64,000 nt of DNA, from NCBI RefSeq assembly GCF_037975245.1, contig NC_092578.1, forward strand, positions 16,622,821 through 16,686,820, read 5' to 3'. Made by a program: the position numbers and the translations under genes. Under the pieces are notes generated by a model. It was not told the DNA's origin, searched no databases, and saw nothing but the letters and a program-made list of their open reading frames with translations. Origin of the DNA: Apostichopus japonicus. Taxonomy: Eukaryota > Echinodermata > Holothuroidea > Aspidochirotida > Stichopodidae. Shown piece after piece: positions 16,001 through 31,631 of this stretch. Positions within the stretch are counted from its first letter, which is position 1; each line of letters opens with the position of its first letter.

Positions 16001-18512
16001 CAAGAAAACATTCGAGAAGCAAGAAATTATAGACACTGAAGAAGCCCACTCAGCTTAACAAGAACGGAAAAAGCAATTTTCCCTTTTTTTTTGATGTCAC
16101 CTGCTGGTACATTCAAATAAATACAAATATCTTTTACAAATTCACTTAGCTGACTAAAGCAAGAGCGAATAAAAACAGATACAGGAGAGATTACGAGAGA
16201 CAGTGAGAGCGTGGTGGCCAATTGGCTAAGGCGTCGGACTCGTGATCCAAGGATTGCTGGTTCGATTCCTGTCTAGTTCATTACGTTGTGTCCTTGGGCA
16301 AGATGCTTTATCTCACTTGCCTCTCTCCACCCAGGGGTTAAATGGGTACCTGTGAGGTAACTTGTCATTGTGCGCAGTATATAACTGCTGCCTACTGGAG
16401 GGATGGTCTCTGGGACAGGTTATCATTAACCAGGGGTAATTTAACGTCTGTAAAGCGCTTTGAAACCTATCGCTATATTAAAAGCAAATATTATTATTAT
16501 TATTTTGAGAGACAGGGGTGAGGAGGAAACTTACGTGGCATCGTCCACCCATTTTTCGTCCTGCAGAATGTCACTGAGCTGTTCATTGGAGAAGTAAACG
16601 CTCTTCAGTTCCACTTCGTAATCTTCGTTGGGAAGCTCTGCGTTACTTACTAGTGACATATTGTGTCCTCTTCTTGTATCTCTGTCGAAGAAAAGTCAAG
16701 TGTAAACTGATTCAGTTAGTGATGAGCAATGAGTAACTGAGAGCATATAATATTGACAGAGGGCGTTGTGGTCAAGTGGTTAAGGCAGTGGACTTGTGAT
16801 CTAAGGATTACAGGTTCGAGCCCTGGCCAGATCATTGCGTTGTGTCCTTGGGCCAGGCACTTTATCTCCATTGCCTCTCTTCACCCAGGTGTATAAATGG
16901 GGACTTGCGAGGTGACTTGTAAATTTAGTTGCGTGTACCGCTTTGTGGCTACACCCTATGGGAAGTCCCCCAGGGTACACGTGGCTGTGGTGCACTGTGG
17001 TGCCCCAGGAGAGATTGTTTGAATTGTGCAGACTTTGGTTTGTAGGTGTGACAAGTTACCAATGACCAGGGTTAAGTACAGCGCGGCAAGACTGTTTTAT
17101 GAAATGATCAAATACACAATAACTTGCTTCTCACAGAACGTTTCTTGGTAGCTTTGTGTTTGTGTTGTAAATTGGCCATTTTTGCCCCATTATTCTTTTC
17201 TGAGGTTATAAACCAACATTGCAGTATCTTTTAATGTCCCATGTTGCTATCAACTTGTCAACATAAATCTGCTGATATCCCATTTTATGGTCACAATATC
17301 TACTGAGATCCCATACTCAGGCGGTTATCTCATACTACCGCCCAACAATGTGCTGGTAGCCTCCAATCTGGTCACATTATCTGCTGATATCCCATTTTAT
17401 GGTCACAGTATCTACTGAGATCCCATACTCAGGCGGTTATCTCATACTACCGTTAAACTATGTGCTGGTATCCTCTAATCTTGTCACTTTATCTGCTGAT
17501 ATCCCATTTTATGGTCACAGTATCTACTGATATCCCATACTCAGGCGGTTATCTCATACTACCGTCCAACAATGTGCTGGTATCCTCCAAGCTGGTCACA
17601 TTATCTGCTGATATCCCATTTTATGTTCACAATATTTACTGGTATCACATAATCAGGTGGTCCTACACTATCGTCAAACAATGTGCTGGTATCCTCTAAT
17701 CTGGTCACATTATCTGCTGATATCCCATTTTATGGTCACTGTATCAAAGGACGGGGTTATCCCATACTACCGTCAAACAATGTGCTGATATCCTCTAATC
17801 TGGTCACATTATCTGCTGATATCCCATTTTATGGTCACAGGATCTACTGATAGTTCATTTCATGGTCCGAAAACCTGCAGTATAGCCCATATTATTGGTC
17901 ACTTTATTTCCTAATATCTTGTAAAATCTTCACAGTAAAGTATCAGCTGATATTGATGTTACTGAAGCTTAGTGCACTTAGCTAGCAACTACTTTTTTTT
18001 ATCAAGTTCTTCCGTTATGATATGCTTGATATTTTACTGACATGACTTTTACTTTTGTCAATGCCACAGAAACTTTCCTTTATCTCAAAATGGTCTCATG
18101 TCCAATATGGTATATGTTTGGTAATTAGCCTAATCACTTGGCAACAATAACAATGTCTATTCAGGATTTTGTATGCAAATTCAGTCATACCTAGGGAACA
18201 TTTGCTATGTAAGCATTATTGGATTTAAGTGCTCCAAATATAGACAGCACTGATAAAAATATAAAATGAAAATATCAAAATATCAAAAATATCAACAACA
18301 AAAAATAAAAAAAAGGTTTTGTAACAAAATTTGTTTAAAACTGAAATATAGAAAGCAAAAAAAATAACAAACCTCAGTCGCAGCACAGATCGCTTTAACC
18401 GCAAATCCAGCATACGACAGTAGCGATGGCAGCAGAGCCCAATCAATGTAATAGTGGCAGCAGCAAAGAGAAACGCTAATACTGAAATAGCCACAATTAC
18501 CACCGCCTCCAT
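10037..18512 (-). CDS. TMEM98: Transmembrane protein 98, complete six-exon gene
   Basis: TMEM98 is a single-pass membrane protein. Vertebrate TMEM98 binds the membrane-tethered transcription factor MYRF and restrains its self-cleavage. Exons in transcript order: 18512-18373, 16681-16535, 14842-14690, 13668-13609, 11087-10970 and 10093-10037. All have GT-AG borders and phases agree. They total 675 nt, or 224 aa, against 226 in human. The N-terminal anchor is MEAVVIVAISVLAFLF...GL (residues 1-26), followed by HRYCR. Conserved blocks are LSDILQDEKWVDDATGL, LTEKLVAMTIGN, GDIVVIAKRISPRVDDVVK, YPPIDPRLIEAR, AALLLSVQNLVL and VEWIDSSLSEMEHHLQ. I chose Met 18512 because it aligns with the vertebrate start. 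An in-frame Met at 18533 would add 7 residues. The last exon is the least certain. Confidence 0.93.
10094..11780. repeat. Decayed tandem-like repeats in TMEM98 introns 4 and 5
   Basis: Outside exon 5, two zones show loosely repeating modules. Near 10545-10770 the phrase GATGGCAT recurs with similar flanks. Near 11343-11770 phrases such as GGTGCATCCACATCTCAAGA and GATCCACATATCAAGAATA recur at roughly 150-bp spacing. Identity is low and borders are uncertain. Confidence 0.4.
10970..11087 (-). CDS. TMEM98: TMEM98 exon 5
   Basis: Residues 168-206: SAALLLSVQNLVLTAKYALK, then LPFVEWIDSSLSEMEHHLQ. Acceptor TTTCAG; donor GTAAGA. Confidence 0.93.
12422..13440. repeat. 30-bp minisatellite, about 34 copies, in TMEM98 intron 4
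   Basis: The unit is ATCCACGTACCTTTCCTGTC followed by ACGGTCATGT, 30 bp, repeated head to tail with point variants. Because 30 is divisible by 3 and the unit lacks stops in several frames, long open frames appear on both strands, such as repeated MYPRTFPVTV on plus and MTVTGKVRGY on minus. These are by-products. The array lies wholly within the intron. Confidence 0.95.
13609..13668 (-). CDS. TMEM98: TMEM98 exon 4 (60 nt)
   Basis: VDDVVKCLYPPIDPRLIEA with split arginine codons at both ends. This is among the most conserved stretches of the protein. Acceptor CTACAG; donor GTATTT. Confidence 0.94.
13669..14689. other. TMEM98 intron 3
   Basis: About 1 kb of AT-rich DNA. No repeat, RNA gene or coding signal was recognised. 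Confidence 0.5.
14690..14842 (-). CDS. TMEM98: TMEM98 exon 3
   Basis: Residues 97-146: GLIPHCLEILKTCHLLTEKL, then VAMTIGN and DIVVIAKRISP. It aligns without gaps to the vertebrate protein. Acceptor AACAG; donor GTAGGT. Confidence 0.94.
14843..16208. other. TMEM98 intron 2 outside the SINE
   Basis: An 87-codon minus-strand open frame at 15209-15472 resembles nothing known to me. A stretch near 15805-15880 containing GCAAGCAGGAACTC recurs near 44050, so it is part of a dispersed repeat. Nothing else was identified. Confidence 0.45.
16209..16506 (+). mobile_element. tRNA-derived SINE in TMEM98 intron 2
   Basis: A tRNA-like head has an A-box-like TGGCCAATTGG and a B-box GGTTCGATTCC. The body includes TGTCCTTGGGCAAGATGC and CTCTCCACCCAGGGG, and a 3' part with TGTAAAGCGCTTTGAAACC ends in (ATT)n. 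The direct repeat GAGAGACAG flanks it at 16195-16203 and 16507-16515. It is antisense to TMEM98 and its end lies 28 bp from the exon 2 donor. Confidence 0.9.
16535..16681 (-). CDS. TMEM98: TMEM98 exon 2
   Basis: Encodes residues 48-95 with a split codon at each end: DTRRGHNMSLVSNAELP, then VYFSNEQLSDILQDEKWVDD. The acceptor TTCGACAG and donor GTAAGT are strong. A SINE starts 28 bp beyond the donor. Confidence 0.93.
16757..17080 (+). mobile_element. Second tRNA-derived SINE, TMEM98 intron 1
   Basis: It has the same design as the SINE at 16209: A-box-like TGGTCAAGTGG, B-box GGTTCGAGCCC, then TGTCCTTGGGCCAGGCAC and CTCTTCACCCAGG. The middle differs (GTGTACCGCTTTGTGGC). The 3' end is approximate, and no clear target duplication was seen. 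Confidence 0.85.
17271..17855. repeat. 112-bp tandem array, six copies, TMEM98 intron 1
   Basis: Units beginning GCTGATATCCCATTTTATG start at 17271, 17383, 17495, 17607, 17716 and 17815. The spacings are 112, 112, 112, 109 and 99 bp. The third to sixth copies gain short deletions. Confidence 0.93.
18373..18512 (-). CDS. TMEM98: TMEM98 exon 1 (membrane anchor)
   Basis: 46 codons plus 2 nt. It contains the hydrophobic anchor VVIVAISVLAFLFAAATI, then CCHRYCR, matching the vertebrate QRYCR border. The donor is AG|GTTTGT. The start context has G at +4. Confidence 0.9.
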
Positions 18513-19443
18513 CCCGCTGATTGGAGAGCTCATTGAGACTTAGGTAGTCTGGACTTGAAACTCCATTAAAGATACCTTCGGTCAAAAAGAAATCATAAAA
18601 AATCAATCAATCAAGACGTCAGTTTGATTGTAAAATTGGATACAATATATTAATCTCTTACTTACTTAGATTAGTATAACACAGGCACAATTGCAGGATC
18701 AACCAAATCAACTTGTTTTCACTTCCCCCATTAGAATAGTGATGATATTAAATGAAACTATATTCATAAAGGGCAATAATACCCCATCAATACAATTACA
18801 AAACTACAAACCACACTGGACAAAGCCTGGTCATTTGATTTGGGTTAAGGTAATAACCGATACTTAGCAGTTTGTGTGGAAAATTTAAGTAAGCTGCCCA
18901 ACAAGTAATTTTGCTGAGCTCTTTGAGAGTTTATTTAAATACCCATAGGTTTGCACACTGGCATAGTTTTGTAGTGGATATGAAGTCCAGAACACAATGC
19001 AAATTGAAGACATGGTAATCGACTTTGTACGTTAAAAAAAAGGCATGATGAATGAGTAATTTTGCAAATGCCCCTTTCATGCAAACTGTACCTCAAAATA
19101 AGAACGTACTCTGAAGTTTGTGTTTCTATGTATTTTTGGGTATTACAGGTCTAAGAAAAATTTCAAATGCTAGCTAAGCCATAGACTAGTTGAACTTATA
19201 CTTGTCATATTTAGAGGAATCTTTAGTGTATCTGCATTCAGTAACGTCAATACTGTACCTTTAATAAAATAACAGTTAAGTAACTTAATCACCTTGGCAC
19301 CAAATGCAACATGTTGGCAATAGGCCAACAGCTTAATTATTATAATAACAATAGTTAAGCTGTAATAGACATGCATAAATACAGACAGACAGACAGGAAT
19401 AGCCTTTTGAGAATAACTTTTAACTTAAAGGATTGGTTATAGA

Positions 19444-20236
19444 GGGTACCGTTATTTTCCGCACACGGTACTTTCCACTGAAACAAAACGGTGTTTTCCG
19501 CACACAAATTTGTCAGCGGAAAACAACGTTTTTTTCAGCGGAAAGTAACGTTTTTTTTCAGCGGAAAGGACCTTTTTTTTGGGAGGAACAGAATGACTTA
19601 CTGAAATGATTAGGTACATGGAAGGATTTAGGAGGATGGAGAAGAAAGCATTTAACTGGCAGGATAAAATGTAGCTTCGAGACTAGATTATTATTAGGAT
19701 AGCGAAGGTTGTAGCTTAGGCTGTAAGCACTAGCTTAGGCTGTAAGCACAAGTTTAATTTTAGTTAAACAGCACCACCTTATTTGGTTGTAGTTTTCGAT
19801 ATGGCATGAAGGTGAAAAAAGATGAGCTGCCGTGTCGATTTGGTCTCGCTAAGTTTCATCCTTTAGGGGGCGGGCAGAGGGGGAGGGGTGTCTTTTGTGA
19901 TATTTTCACATTAACAATAACAGAGTACAGAGTGAGAATATAAAGGGCTATATAATATTATGCCTCATACTTCTTTAAGTTATCCCTAATTACAAACACC
20001 CCAAACCTACTGTAAATTATAAGCAGCTTAACTGTTCTAACATGAACTCAGTCTAACCATGCTTATCGACGTTCTTTGATACTTTCTCATGTTATTTATA
20101 TTTGAATTTGGTATCCTAAAATTGAGGAAAAATATAGTGTACAGGTAAGTGGAAAAAATAGTTGTTTTCCGCACAAGAATTTTGTCAGCGGAAAGTAATG
20201 TGCGGAAAGTAACGTGTGCGGAAAACAACTGAAACC
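19444..20236. mobile_element. Non-autonomous TIR/foldback element with 9-bp target duplication
   Basis: GGTTATAGA flanks it at 19435-19443 and 20237-20245. The ends are inverted: left GGGTACCGTTATTTTCCGC, and right on the minus strand GGTTTCAGTTGTTTTCCGC. Subterminal motifs GTTTTCCGCACA and GTCAGCGGAAA recur in both orientations. It is 793 bp with no coding. A 9-bp duplication with GGG ends is compatible with a Mutator-type or Merlin-type element; the family is not settled. Confidence 0.8.
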
Positions 20237-21682
20237 GGTTATAGATATCTACTCTTCAAATGACACATGTGATGTTTCAAGATATTTCATTTTGTTACAA
20301 CTATAGAATGCAAAGTTTCTTAGTAGCGGGATGAACAGATGCCCAGTCAACTCTCTTACCTACTATGCATTCTTGCCGTATTTACATATAGGGCTAGGCT
20401 ATAGGCCCAATAGATTTTGGACAAAATCTTTAACAATGAGTAAACTTCGTCAGTTCGATGTCTGAAGTTTGTCATTTAATTGGACCAATCATGCTACTAT
20501 GATAGGCCTACTGGTACTAATTAGTAGTATGTCTAGGGCTAGTACTAGTAGCATGGTGGCTCATAACTGACACAATTAAGGATTTGATCAACCATATCTA
20601 TCAATGAAAAATCCCAATCACTCATCTGTATACATTTCGGAATAGAATTTTCCCACAAAATGTACTTAGGCCTAGGCCTACTCCCTAAAACGTAAAAATA
20701 ACCGAAATTACCTCAACACGATACCACTACTCTCTGGGACCTGACCTGTCTGAGCTTTGAGGCTCAGAGCATAGCAAACAGCATCCAGAGTCAATGGATG
20801 TATACTTACACAAAAGTTACCGTTAACTGATCGACGAATGTGTCAATTCTGGGGTAGGGAAAGAACTTGACACGGGAGACATTTTGTGGTCAAATTCTGC
20901 TGAATTGTACATTACATAGGCACAGAACAATAATTATTTTGATATCATTACATTTCTGAGGAACTACACATATGAAAAGCGCATACAGTTGGGTGTTTTG
21001 GATTTTTCCTTGATAGACATGTTGATCAAATCCTTAAGTGCGTCAATTATGAGCCCACCATGGTACTACTACTACGAGAGGCCTAGCCTAAGCAGCTAGC
21101 CTAACCAACCTCAATTGGTATCAAGATTGATATGCAGATTGATATTATTAGGTCTCACAACACTTGTCAATTTAACATTCGAACTAAGTCTGCTTTAACA
21201 ATTGAAATCCGCAAAAGTTCCTTACCATTGGGCTGATTGTTGGGTAGTTGGGCCAACTGAATTTTAAGTTCTAGCTTTGTTGTAACTAGAAATGGAAGAT
21301 TTAGGCCCTAACTCTGTCACCAAAAGATAAACATTGCTCTATGGTGGCAGTATGTAGGAATGGCCTTTGCACGATTGCATCGCTCGCCGTCGACGCAGTT
21401 GTTGTTTTTTATGCAACGAAGTCCATCCATTCAAAGAGAAAGAAAAGTACCAATGCGATTACTTAACATTTAACTAAATACAACATCTTTTCCTGCACTC
21501 CTTTCTTTTTCATTTGGGGGTCTTCCTTTGTTTTTTTTTTGTGCCAACAGCTATTTATAACTTCCAGTATGATAAATGCTTCACATCCTGATACTGAAAT
21601 CCAGCGGGGCAGTTTAAACTTAAAAGCTGTACTGACATGGAAAAAGCCATAACCTTAAACTCATGATACTACACTCCTTGAT

Positions 21683-22289
21683 TACGGTGACCATATTTTT
21701 CCCAATCATTCCGGGGACATGATGTTGATGCCCCCCCCCCCCTTTGAGTTCTATGTTTACAACAACAAAAGTGTATAGCACTTCAATCAGTCAAAACGTT
21801 CTCTTAACTCTCTTAGCACTTTACAAAGAGAAAAAATTACTGAACGAAACAGACTTAATTGGCTACCTGAAATTAAAACGATTTAACTTTACACCGAAAC
21901 TTTGCGTCTCTAGGTCTCTAGTGTTTTGTGTGTTTCAAAGATGATGTTAAAACGCTCAAGTTTCACACTTTTCATCCTGCTTCCTTATGTTTTTTGCCCT
22001 TAGTATACATAACTAAGTATGTTCAAAAGATGTTTTCAATGTGAAAAACATCCGATGATAAAATTATTCATTGACTAAGATGCTTTCATCTATGAGCCAT
22101 GAATGTAATTGAAAACAATCAATTTGCTTACATTGCTGGCAACTGTTTCTACCAACAGGTAAATTGAAATTAGCCAGGGCAGTCGAGGATATTCCAGGGA
22201 CAATATATAAAATCCGGGGACATGTCCCGGGGAAACTTTTAATTCGCGACGGTACATGTCCCCGGAAATCAGGGTCGTTGGTCACCTTA
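21683..22289. mobile_element. hAT-like non-autonomous element (TAAGGTGACC ends)
   Basis: The left end is TACGGTGACCATAT and the right end, read on minus, TAAGGTGACCAACG. The flanks are TCCTTGAT (21675-21682) and TCTTTGAT (22290-22297), an 8-bp duplication with one mismatch. A relative with a perfect duplication lies at 52788. The left breakpoint of the A/B duplication falls inside at 22121, so copy B keeps only the right part (31632-31793). Confidence 0.75.
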
Positions 22290-22349
22290 TCTTTGATACT
22301 ATGTTGAATTGGGAAACAAAACAAATTGAGAAGGGTTTTGGGTAATTAC

Positions 22350-22650
22350 CTTACCGAAATCCCAGATCTGGGCCAGATATAAGAATCCGGATCTGAGCCA
22401 ATCTGGATTATCAATCTGGGCCAGATCTGCTCCAGATCTGGAATTTATATCTGGCCATGCAGAATATTGGGCAGATATAACTTGATATGAAATGAAGTTT
22501 TATATGGCCCATATAAAATTTTATCTGGTAAAAATGTATTGCATCCATATAGCTGGGCCAGATAAATCTTTATCTGGATTGACTGTTTATCCAGTTATAT
22601 CTAGCTTTATATGGCCATATAAATATTTATCTGTATACCTGGAATAAATG
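22350..22650. repeat. ATCTGG/CCAGAT inverted-motif cluster upstream of gene A
   Basis: Many copies of ATCTGG and its complement CCAGAT occur in both orientations, so the strand can fold on itself, e.g. CCAGATAAATCTTTATCTGG. Several units form WGATAR motifs. A nearly identical cluster lies at 31920-32210 upstream of gene B. Any function is unknown. Confidence 0.7.
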
Positions 22651-23173
22651 TATATCAGCGGGTTATGCCGATCAAATACTGGGAAATAAGTAGCCAAAAC
22701 TGGACTAGCATTGACAGAGTAACTTTCCAGCTTGAGCTTTCCAGCTTGTAGTACTACATTGACTGTATAAGACTCAAGGTTTAGATTATATTATGTAAGT
22801 TGTAGTTAATCTCCCGGAAAATGAACACATAATAAATCATCAATTTCTGAATATCACTTGTCTTAGCTGGAAAACTACTGCAGTCTGTAGAGTTCCGCTT
22901 TTCTCAGAACTGAATTGTGAGTGCAGGAGCAACATACTAATGTTTCTTTCCACTGCATGGTTGGTTGTTTCGTGTTTTTGAAGTTCTCAAACGAAGCAAA
23001 AATGTTGTAACTTCTTCCTAACCTGAAAAAGCAGTTTCCAATAGATTTTATGAATCTTGACGTTCAATCACAAAGCAAACCGTATCTATATCTGGTTATT
23101 ACTGTGCTGTTAGTGACCCTTATGGCAAGCCAAACGCCTGATTTCTTGGAAATTTGACTCATCATAGATCTTA

Positions 23174-23181
23174 TTACGTCA
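23174..23181 (+). promoter_or_regulatory. CRE/ATF-like site TTACGTCA upstream of gene A
   Basis: TTACGTCA lies about 135 bp before the start codon and is kept in gene B (32752-32759). I did not find it in the corresponding module before gene C. It is a motif match only. Confidence 0.3.
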
Positions 23182-23314
23182 TCGCATGACCTTCAGAATT
23201 AACAAACCAGAGACTGTACGAACTGTACTGCTGGTACTACGTCAACATTGAACCGAAGATTTGTTAGTTGCAACGTACGAATGATACCATATCAGTACAC
23301 ACTTATAACTGAAA

Positions 23315-28199
<4,885 letters not shown>

Positions 28200-28324
28200 C
28201 TCCATGCGGGCTCTCATCAGATAGTGGATGTAGAATATGGAATCCAAGCAAGAATCGGTAGATGATATTTTAACACGATTCAATTGGTAGATCATATGAT
28301 TATGGTTAAATTATTTCTGTTTTG

Positions 28325-28330
28325 AATAAA
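28325..28330 (+). terminator. Gene A poly(A) signal AATAAA
   Basis: AATAAA about 125 bp after the stop. It is conserved in gene B at 37823. Confidence 0.7.
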
Positions 28331-28517
28331 GCAATTTAAGATAAACCTAGTCATCTCCTTTCCATATTTGTGATTTTTCGGAAGTAAACCAAAAAAGTCT
28401 TATCAGTTTTCCTGATATTTGAAGAAACTTTGGTCCTAGAGTTTCTTAAGTTTTCTTTATCATATGTCATATAATGTGTCTAGAATTTTCCAAAACTATG
28501 GTTTCTACTTCTTTGTT

Positions 28518-28518
<1 letters not shown>

Positions 28519-28603
<85 letters not shown>

Positions 28604-28612
28604 TAGCTAGTT
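28519..28612. repeat. (TA)n microsatellite downstream of gene A
   Basis: About 90 bp of TA. It is about half as long in unit 2 (38018-38064), a major length difference between the copies. Confidence 0.97.
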
Positions 28613-30161
28613 ATCATAGTATGAGATTTCTTTTTACCCCCAGAAATTTCCATCTCTGAAAATGAGAATTGATAGAGTGGGCAGACAGATTGCAATACAT
28701 AAGTATTCTGGCTCTAGTTCTAGTGATCTTGTACTCTTCTGAAATTACCGTCAGTAGGTTTCAAATTGCTTCTAAGTGATTCATTCGTTTGTCTTGACAA
28801 AGTAGAGATTCTTGTAGTCTCGTGGATTGGATGGAATAATGAACAATAGTGCAGAGCTTTATATAGACCATTTCCTATTTCTAATTAAGAAGAAAGACTA
28901 GACTCCAGACATTAATTTGTTGTTTGTCTGATGAAAGGAATCTCTTCTAAAAGTCCTTGCTAAGTTCTGATGTACTGTTTCTTCTTGAAAGAGAGAGAGA
29001 GAGATTTCAAGTTAAATACTGTCGAAGAATAGGATGCCTGCCTTACTTTTGAAGAATAAACAAGCTTCTTTATATGGTCTGATTTTTTTTTGGTCATAAA
29101 TCTTGCTTTGATCTTTTGAGGCTTACATTTAGTGATGTTCTGGTTGCAATAGGTTATTTGGTTCATTACACTTGAGTTGGATTCAGAATACAGACTGCCA
29201 TTGGTTTGTAATATTAGAAACGGCTTAAACATTCAACATACAGATTAACATTTCACAGGGGAGTTTGTGCTGACAAATTGTTGCTCTATTTATCTTTCCT
29301 TGTGGTCGGGTCGGGAGTAGCAGGTGGGGCTGCATCCCTAGGCCAGGGCTGGAGAATATAGGTAAAAGGCTAATATATTCTCATACATTAAAGGAAAACT
29401 CAAACCGTTCAAATAGGAAACCTTGTGATAATATATGGGACCACTATGACTCTTAGAGCCTCTGTGGAGGATGGGTTCAGTGTTTAAGTTCAGTTGAACA
29501 TCTGGCGGACAACTTTATATAAGATATAAAATATAATAGACTTTAAAAGTATATGCTAGTTAAGTATGAAATGGATAATGCAAAATGTAATTCAATAGTA
29601 CCCCAGTTTCTATTTTATTACCCCCAAAAAATTTAAAAAATTTTAAAAAAATTTAAAAAAAACTTATCATAGTTGGACCAGTTTTGTATCATTTTTTCTT
29701 TCGTTCTTATAACTCAACAAAACCACGTTCTGCCATTAAATGCTATCTTGATCAAGAAACATTTATAAAAATACTATTTTTGAGAAGTACCATAAGAATT
29801 TAAGTTTATCATCGTTATATTATAAAGTTTATAAGAAGTTATAATATGAGTTAAAACCTGTGACTCTCACTTTTGAATATAACTTTCTTTTCTTTTTCTA
29901 TTAACTATAGCTGCATCACCTCTTTTTATTTCTTGAGAAATTTATACATTATATTTTTATAGTGAACTACATATTTTGATGTTTTTTAAAAATAAAATTT
30001 CTGGTGGAAATATATTTTCTCTTGGATGTTATTTCTTGAAATTTATATGAGCTTCTTAAGTTTAAAAAAGAAAATGTGTAACACTTGAATAGCTCATGGT
30101 AATTAAATGAACTGATCATTGAAAGTGATGATAAAGTTGTGTAATATAATATTACTAATAT
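28613..30161. other. Region downstream of gene A
   Basis: AT-rich sequence shared with the regions downstream of B (38065-39533) and C (54480-57710). It has a small GA repeat near 28990 and no coding signal, and may be old flanking sequence of the family. Confidence 0.5.
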
Positions 30162-31088
30162 TGTAACAGGATGGCCAGGATCCTATACTCCTGTAGCGAT
30201 GATGTAGAGATTTGCCGCTAGGCATTATACAGCAACAAATTTATTATCATGACTCGTTCTATCTCGGTCTCCATTTCGCACATGATAACAGTGGAAAGAA
30301 TAAACAATGGTTAAACTTCTAAAATAAATTGCACTTTACCCTAAATCCGTTAGTAAAATGAGCCCAAAACAATACAAACTAATAACACAACTGTTCAGAC
30401 GGTCCCAGAATGAGGATTTCCTAAGTAGACAATAAAATAATACCGACTGCGCATGCGCAGAACATTACATGACAGACAGGGATTCCCCTAATTAGTATCT
30501 ACTGCGCATGCCCAGACAATGTATAGCAACATGCGCTCAACCGTATGTTCATGTTCATCCACAACCTTTGAATTGACTTTTATAACTTTCGAATTGACTT
30601 TTAATTCTGGGTAAGCACGTAATTTTGCATCCAGGTCATTACACATGTCATAAATTAACCTCTAAGCACCCTAGCACTGGATTATCATAAGAATAACTAA
30701 TGAAAAGGCTGAATTAATAATGAAATATCACAAAAAATACGTTTTAGTGGCTGTAGGCAATCGTCGCTTCCTAGGGTCTACTAACATTAGGTCTGCAAAT
30801 AGCGACGATTTACTTTATCCTGATATTTACTACAGTTGAGAGTAATTGACTCTGATTTACCATTAGTTAGAATAGTAACATGTTTTACATTTAATGATTA
30901 GTTTATTGTTTGTTAAATGAACATAAATATTCATAAACTAATACCTGTAAAGTAGGAGACAGCGATAACGTAGAGATTTGTCTTTATGCGTTATACAGCA
31001 ACAAAGTTATTACCTTCGCACGCCCTCTAATAACAAATACATTATAGTTAATTTTGATAGGAGGGGTGATAAGTCAATCCCCGTTACA
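30162..31088. mobile_element. Possible solo LTR, unit 1
   Basis: The segment begins TGTAACAGG and ends CCCCGTTACA, the TG...CA inverted ends usual for LTRs. It contains two similar stretches around GTAGAGATTTG and TTATACAGCAACAAA about 765 bp apart. No convincing target duplication or internal genes were seen. It is an old fossil at most, and the call is tentative. The copy in unit 2 spans 39534-41328 and contains later insertions. Confidence 0.3.
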
Positions 31089-31631
31089 GTATATTTGACT
31101 CAATGTTTAAATTATATGTAAGTTGTAATTTTTCTGTCAGAAAATAAACACAGACAAATTATCAATTTTTGAGAACAGGATGTCATGTCTTAGATGTAAA
31201 ACTATTGCAGGGTATAGAGTTCCGCATTTCTCAGAACTGAATTGCGAGTGCAGGAGCAACATATACTTATGTTTATTGTCTTCACCTAGTTGATTGCTTC
31301 GTGTTCTTTAAGTTATCAAACAAGGCGAAAAATGTGATAACTTCTTTCTAACGAGAAAAAGCAGTTTCTAATAGATTTTATGAAAGGCGTTCAATCACAA
31401 AGCAAACCGTATCTATATCTGGCTATTAGATATGTTCCTGTGGTATCAGTGACTCTTATGGTAATAAGCCAAATGCCGGATTTATTTGTATCTCAAAATG
31501 ATATTAAGAAATCAAGAACATAAATTAAAGATATCAAGAAGCTTAGGGAAACATTATTTGAGATATCTGGAATTGAATTCGAAATATCCAAAATTGAATT
31601 TGAAATTATTTATATCTGGAAATGTATTAAA
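31089..31631 (+). promoter_or_regulatory. Orphan promoter-like module of gene C type
   Basis: It matches 41329-41846 upstream of gene C more closely than the modules before A (22765) or B (32330). Shared phrases include GAGTTCCGCATTTCTCAGAA and GAATTGCGAGTGCAGGAGC. It ends at the duplication junction and no gene follows it directly, so it is a by-product of the tandem duplication. Confidence 0.6.

Larger units (their letters stand above)
18513..23314. other. Head-to-head intergenic region, TMEM98 and CD225 gene A
   Basis: It should hold the promoters of both genes. Recognised contents are an inverted-repeat element (19444-20236), a hAT-like element (21683-22289), an ATCTGG-rich zone and a promoter-like module at 22765-23310 that is shared with gene B. 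No other coding signal was seen. Confidence 0.6.

Noticed and set aside
16215-16290. tRNA genes at the SINE heads (16215, 16760 and 54317)
   Set aside because: Each tRNA-like head continues into a SINE body, and none folds as a complete, separate tRNA by eye.
22212-22232. p53-like half-site GGACATGTCC near gene A
   Set aside because: A single half-site inside a hAT-like element, missing from unit 2. Too weak to call.
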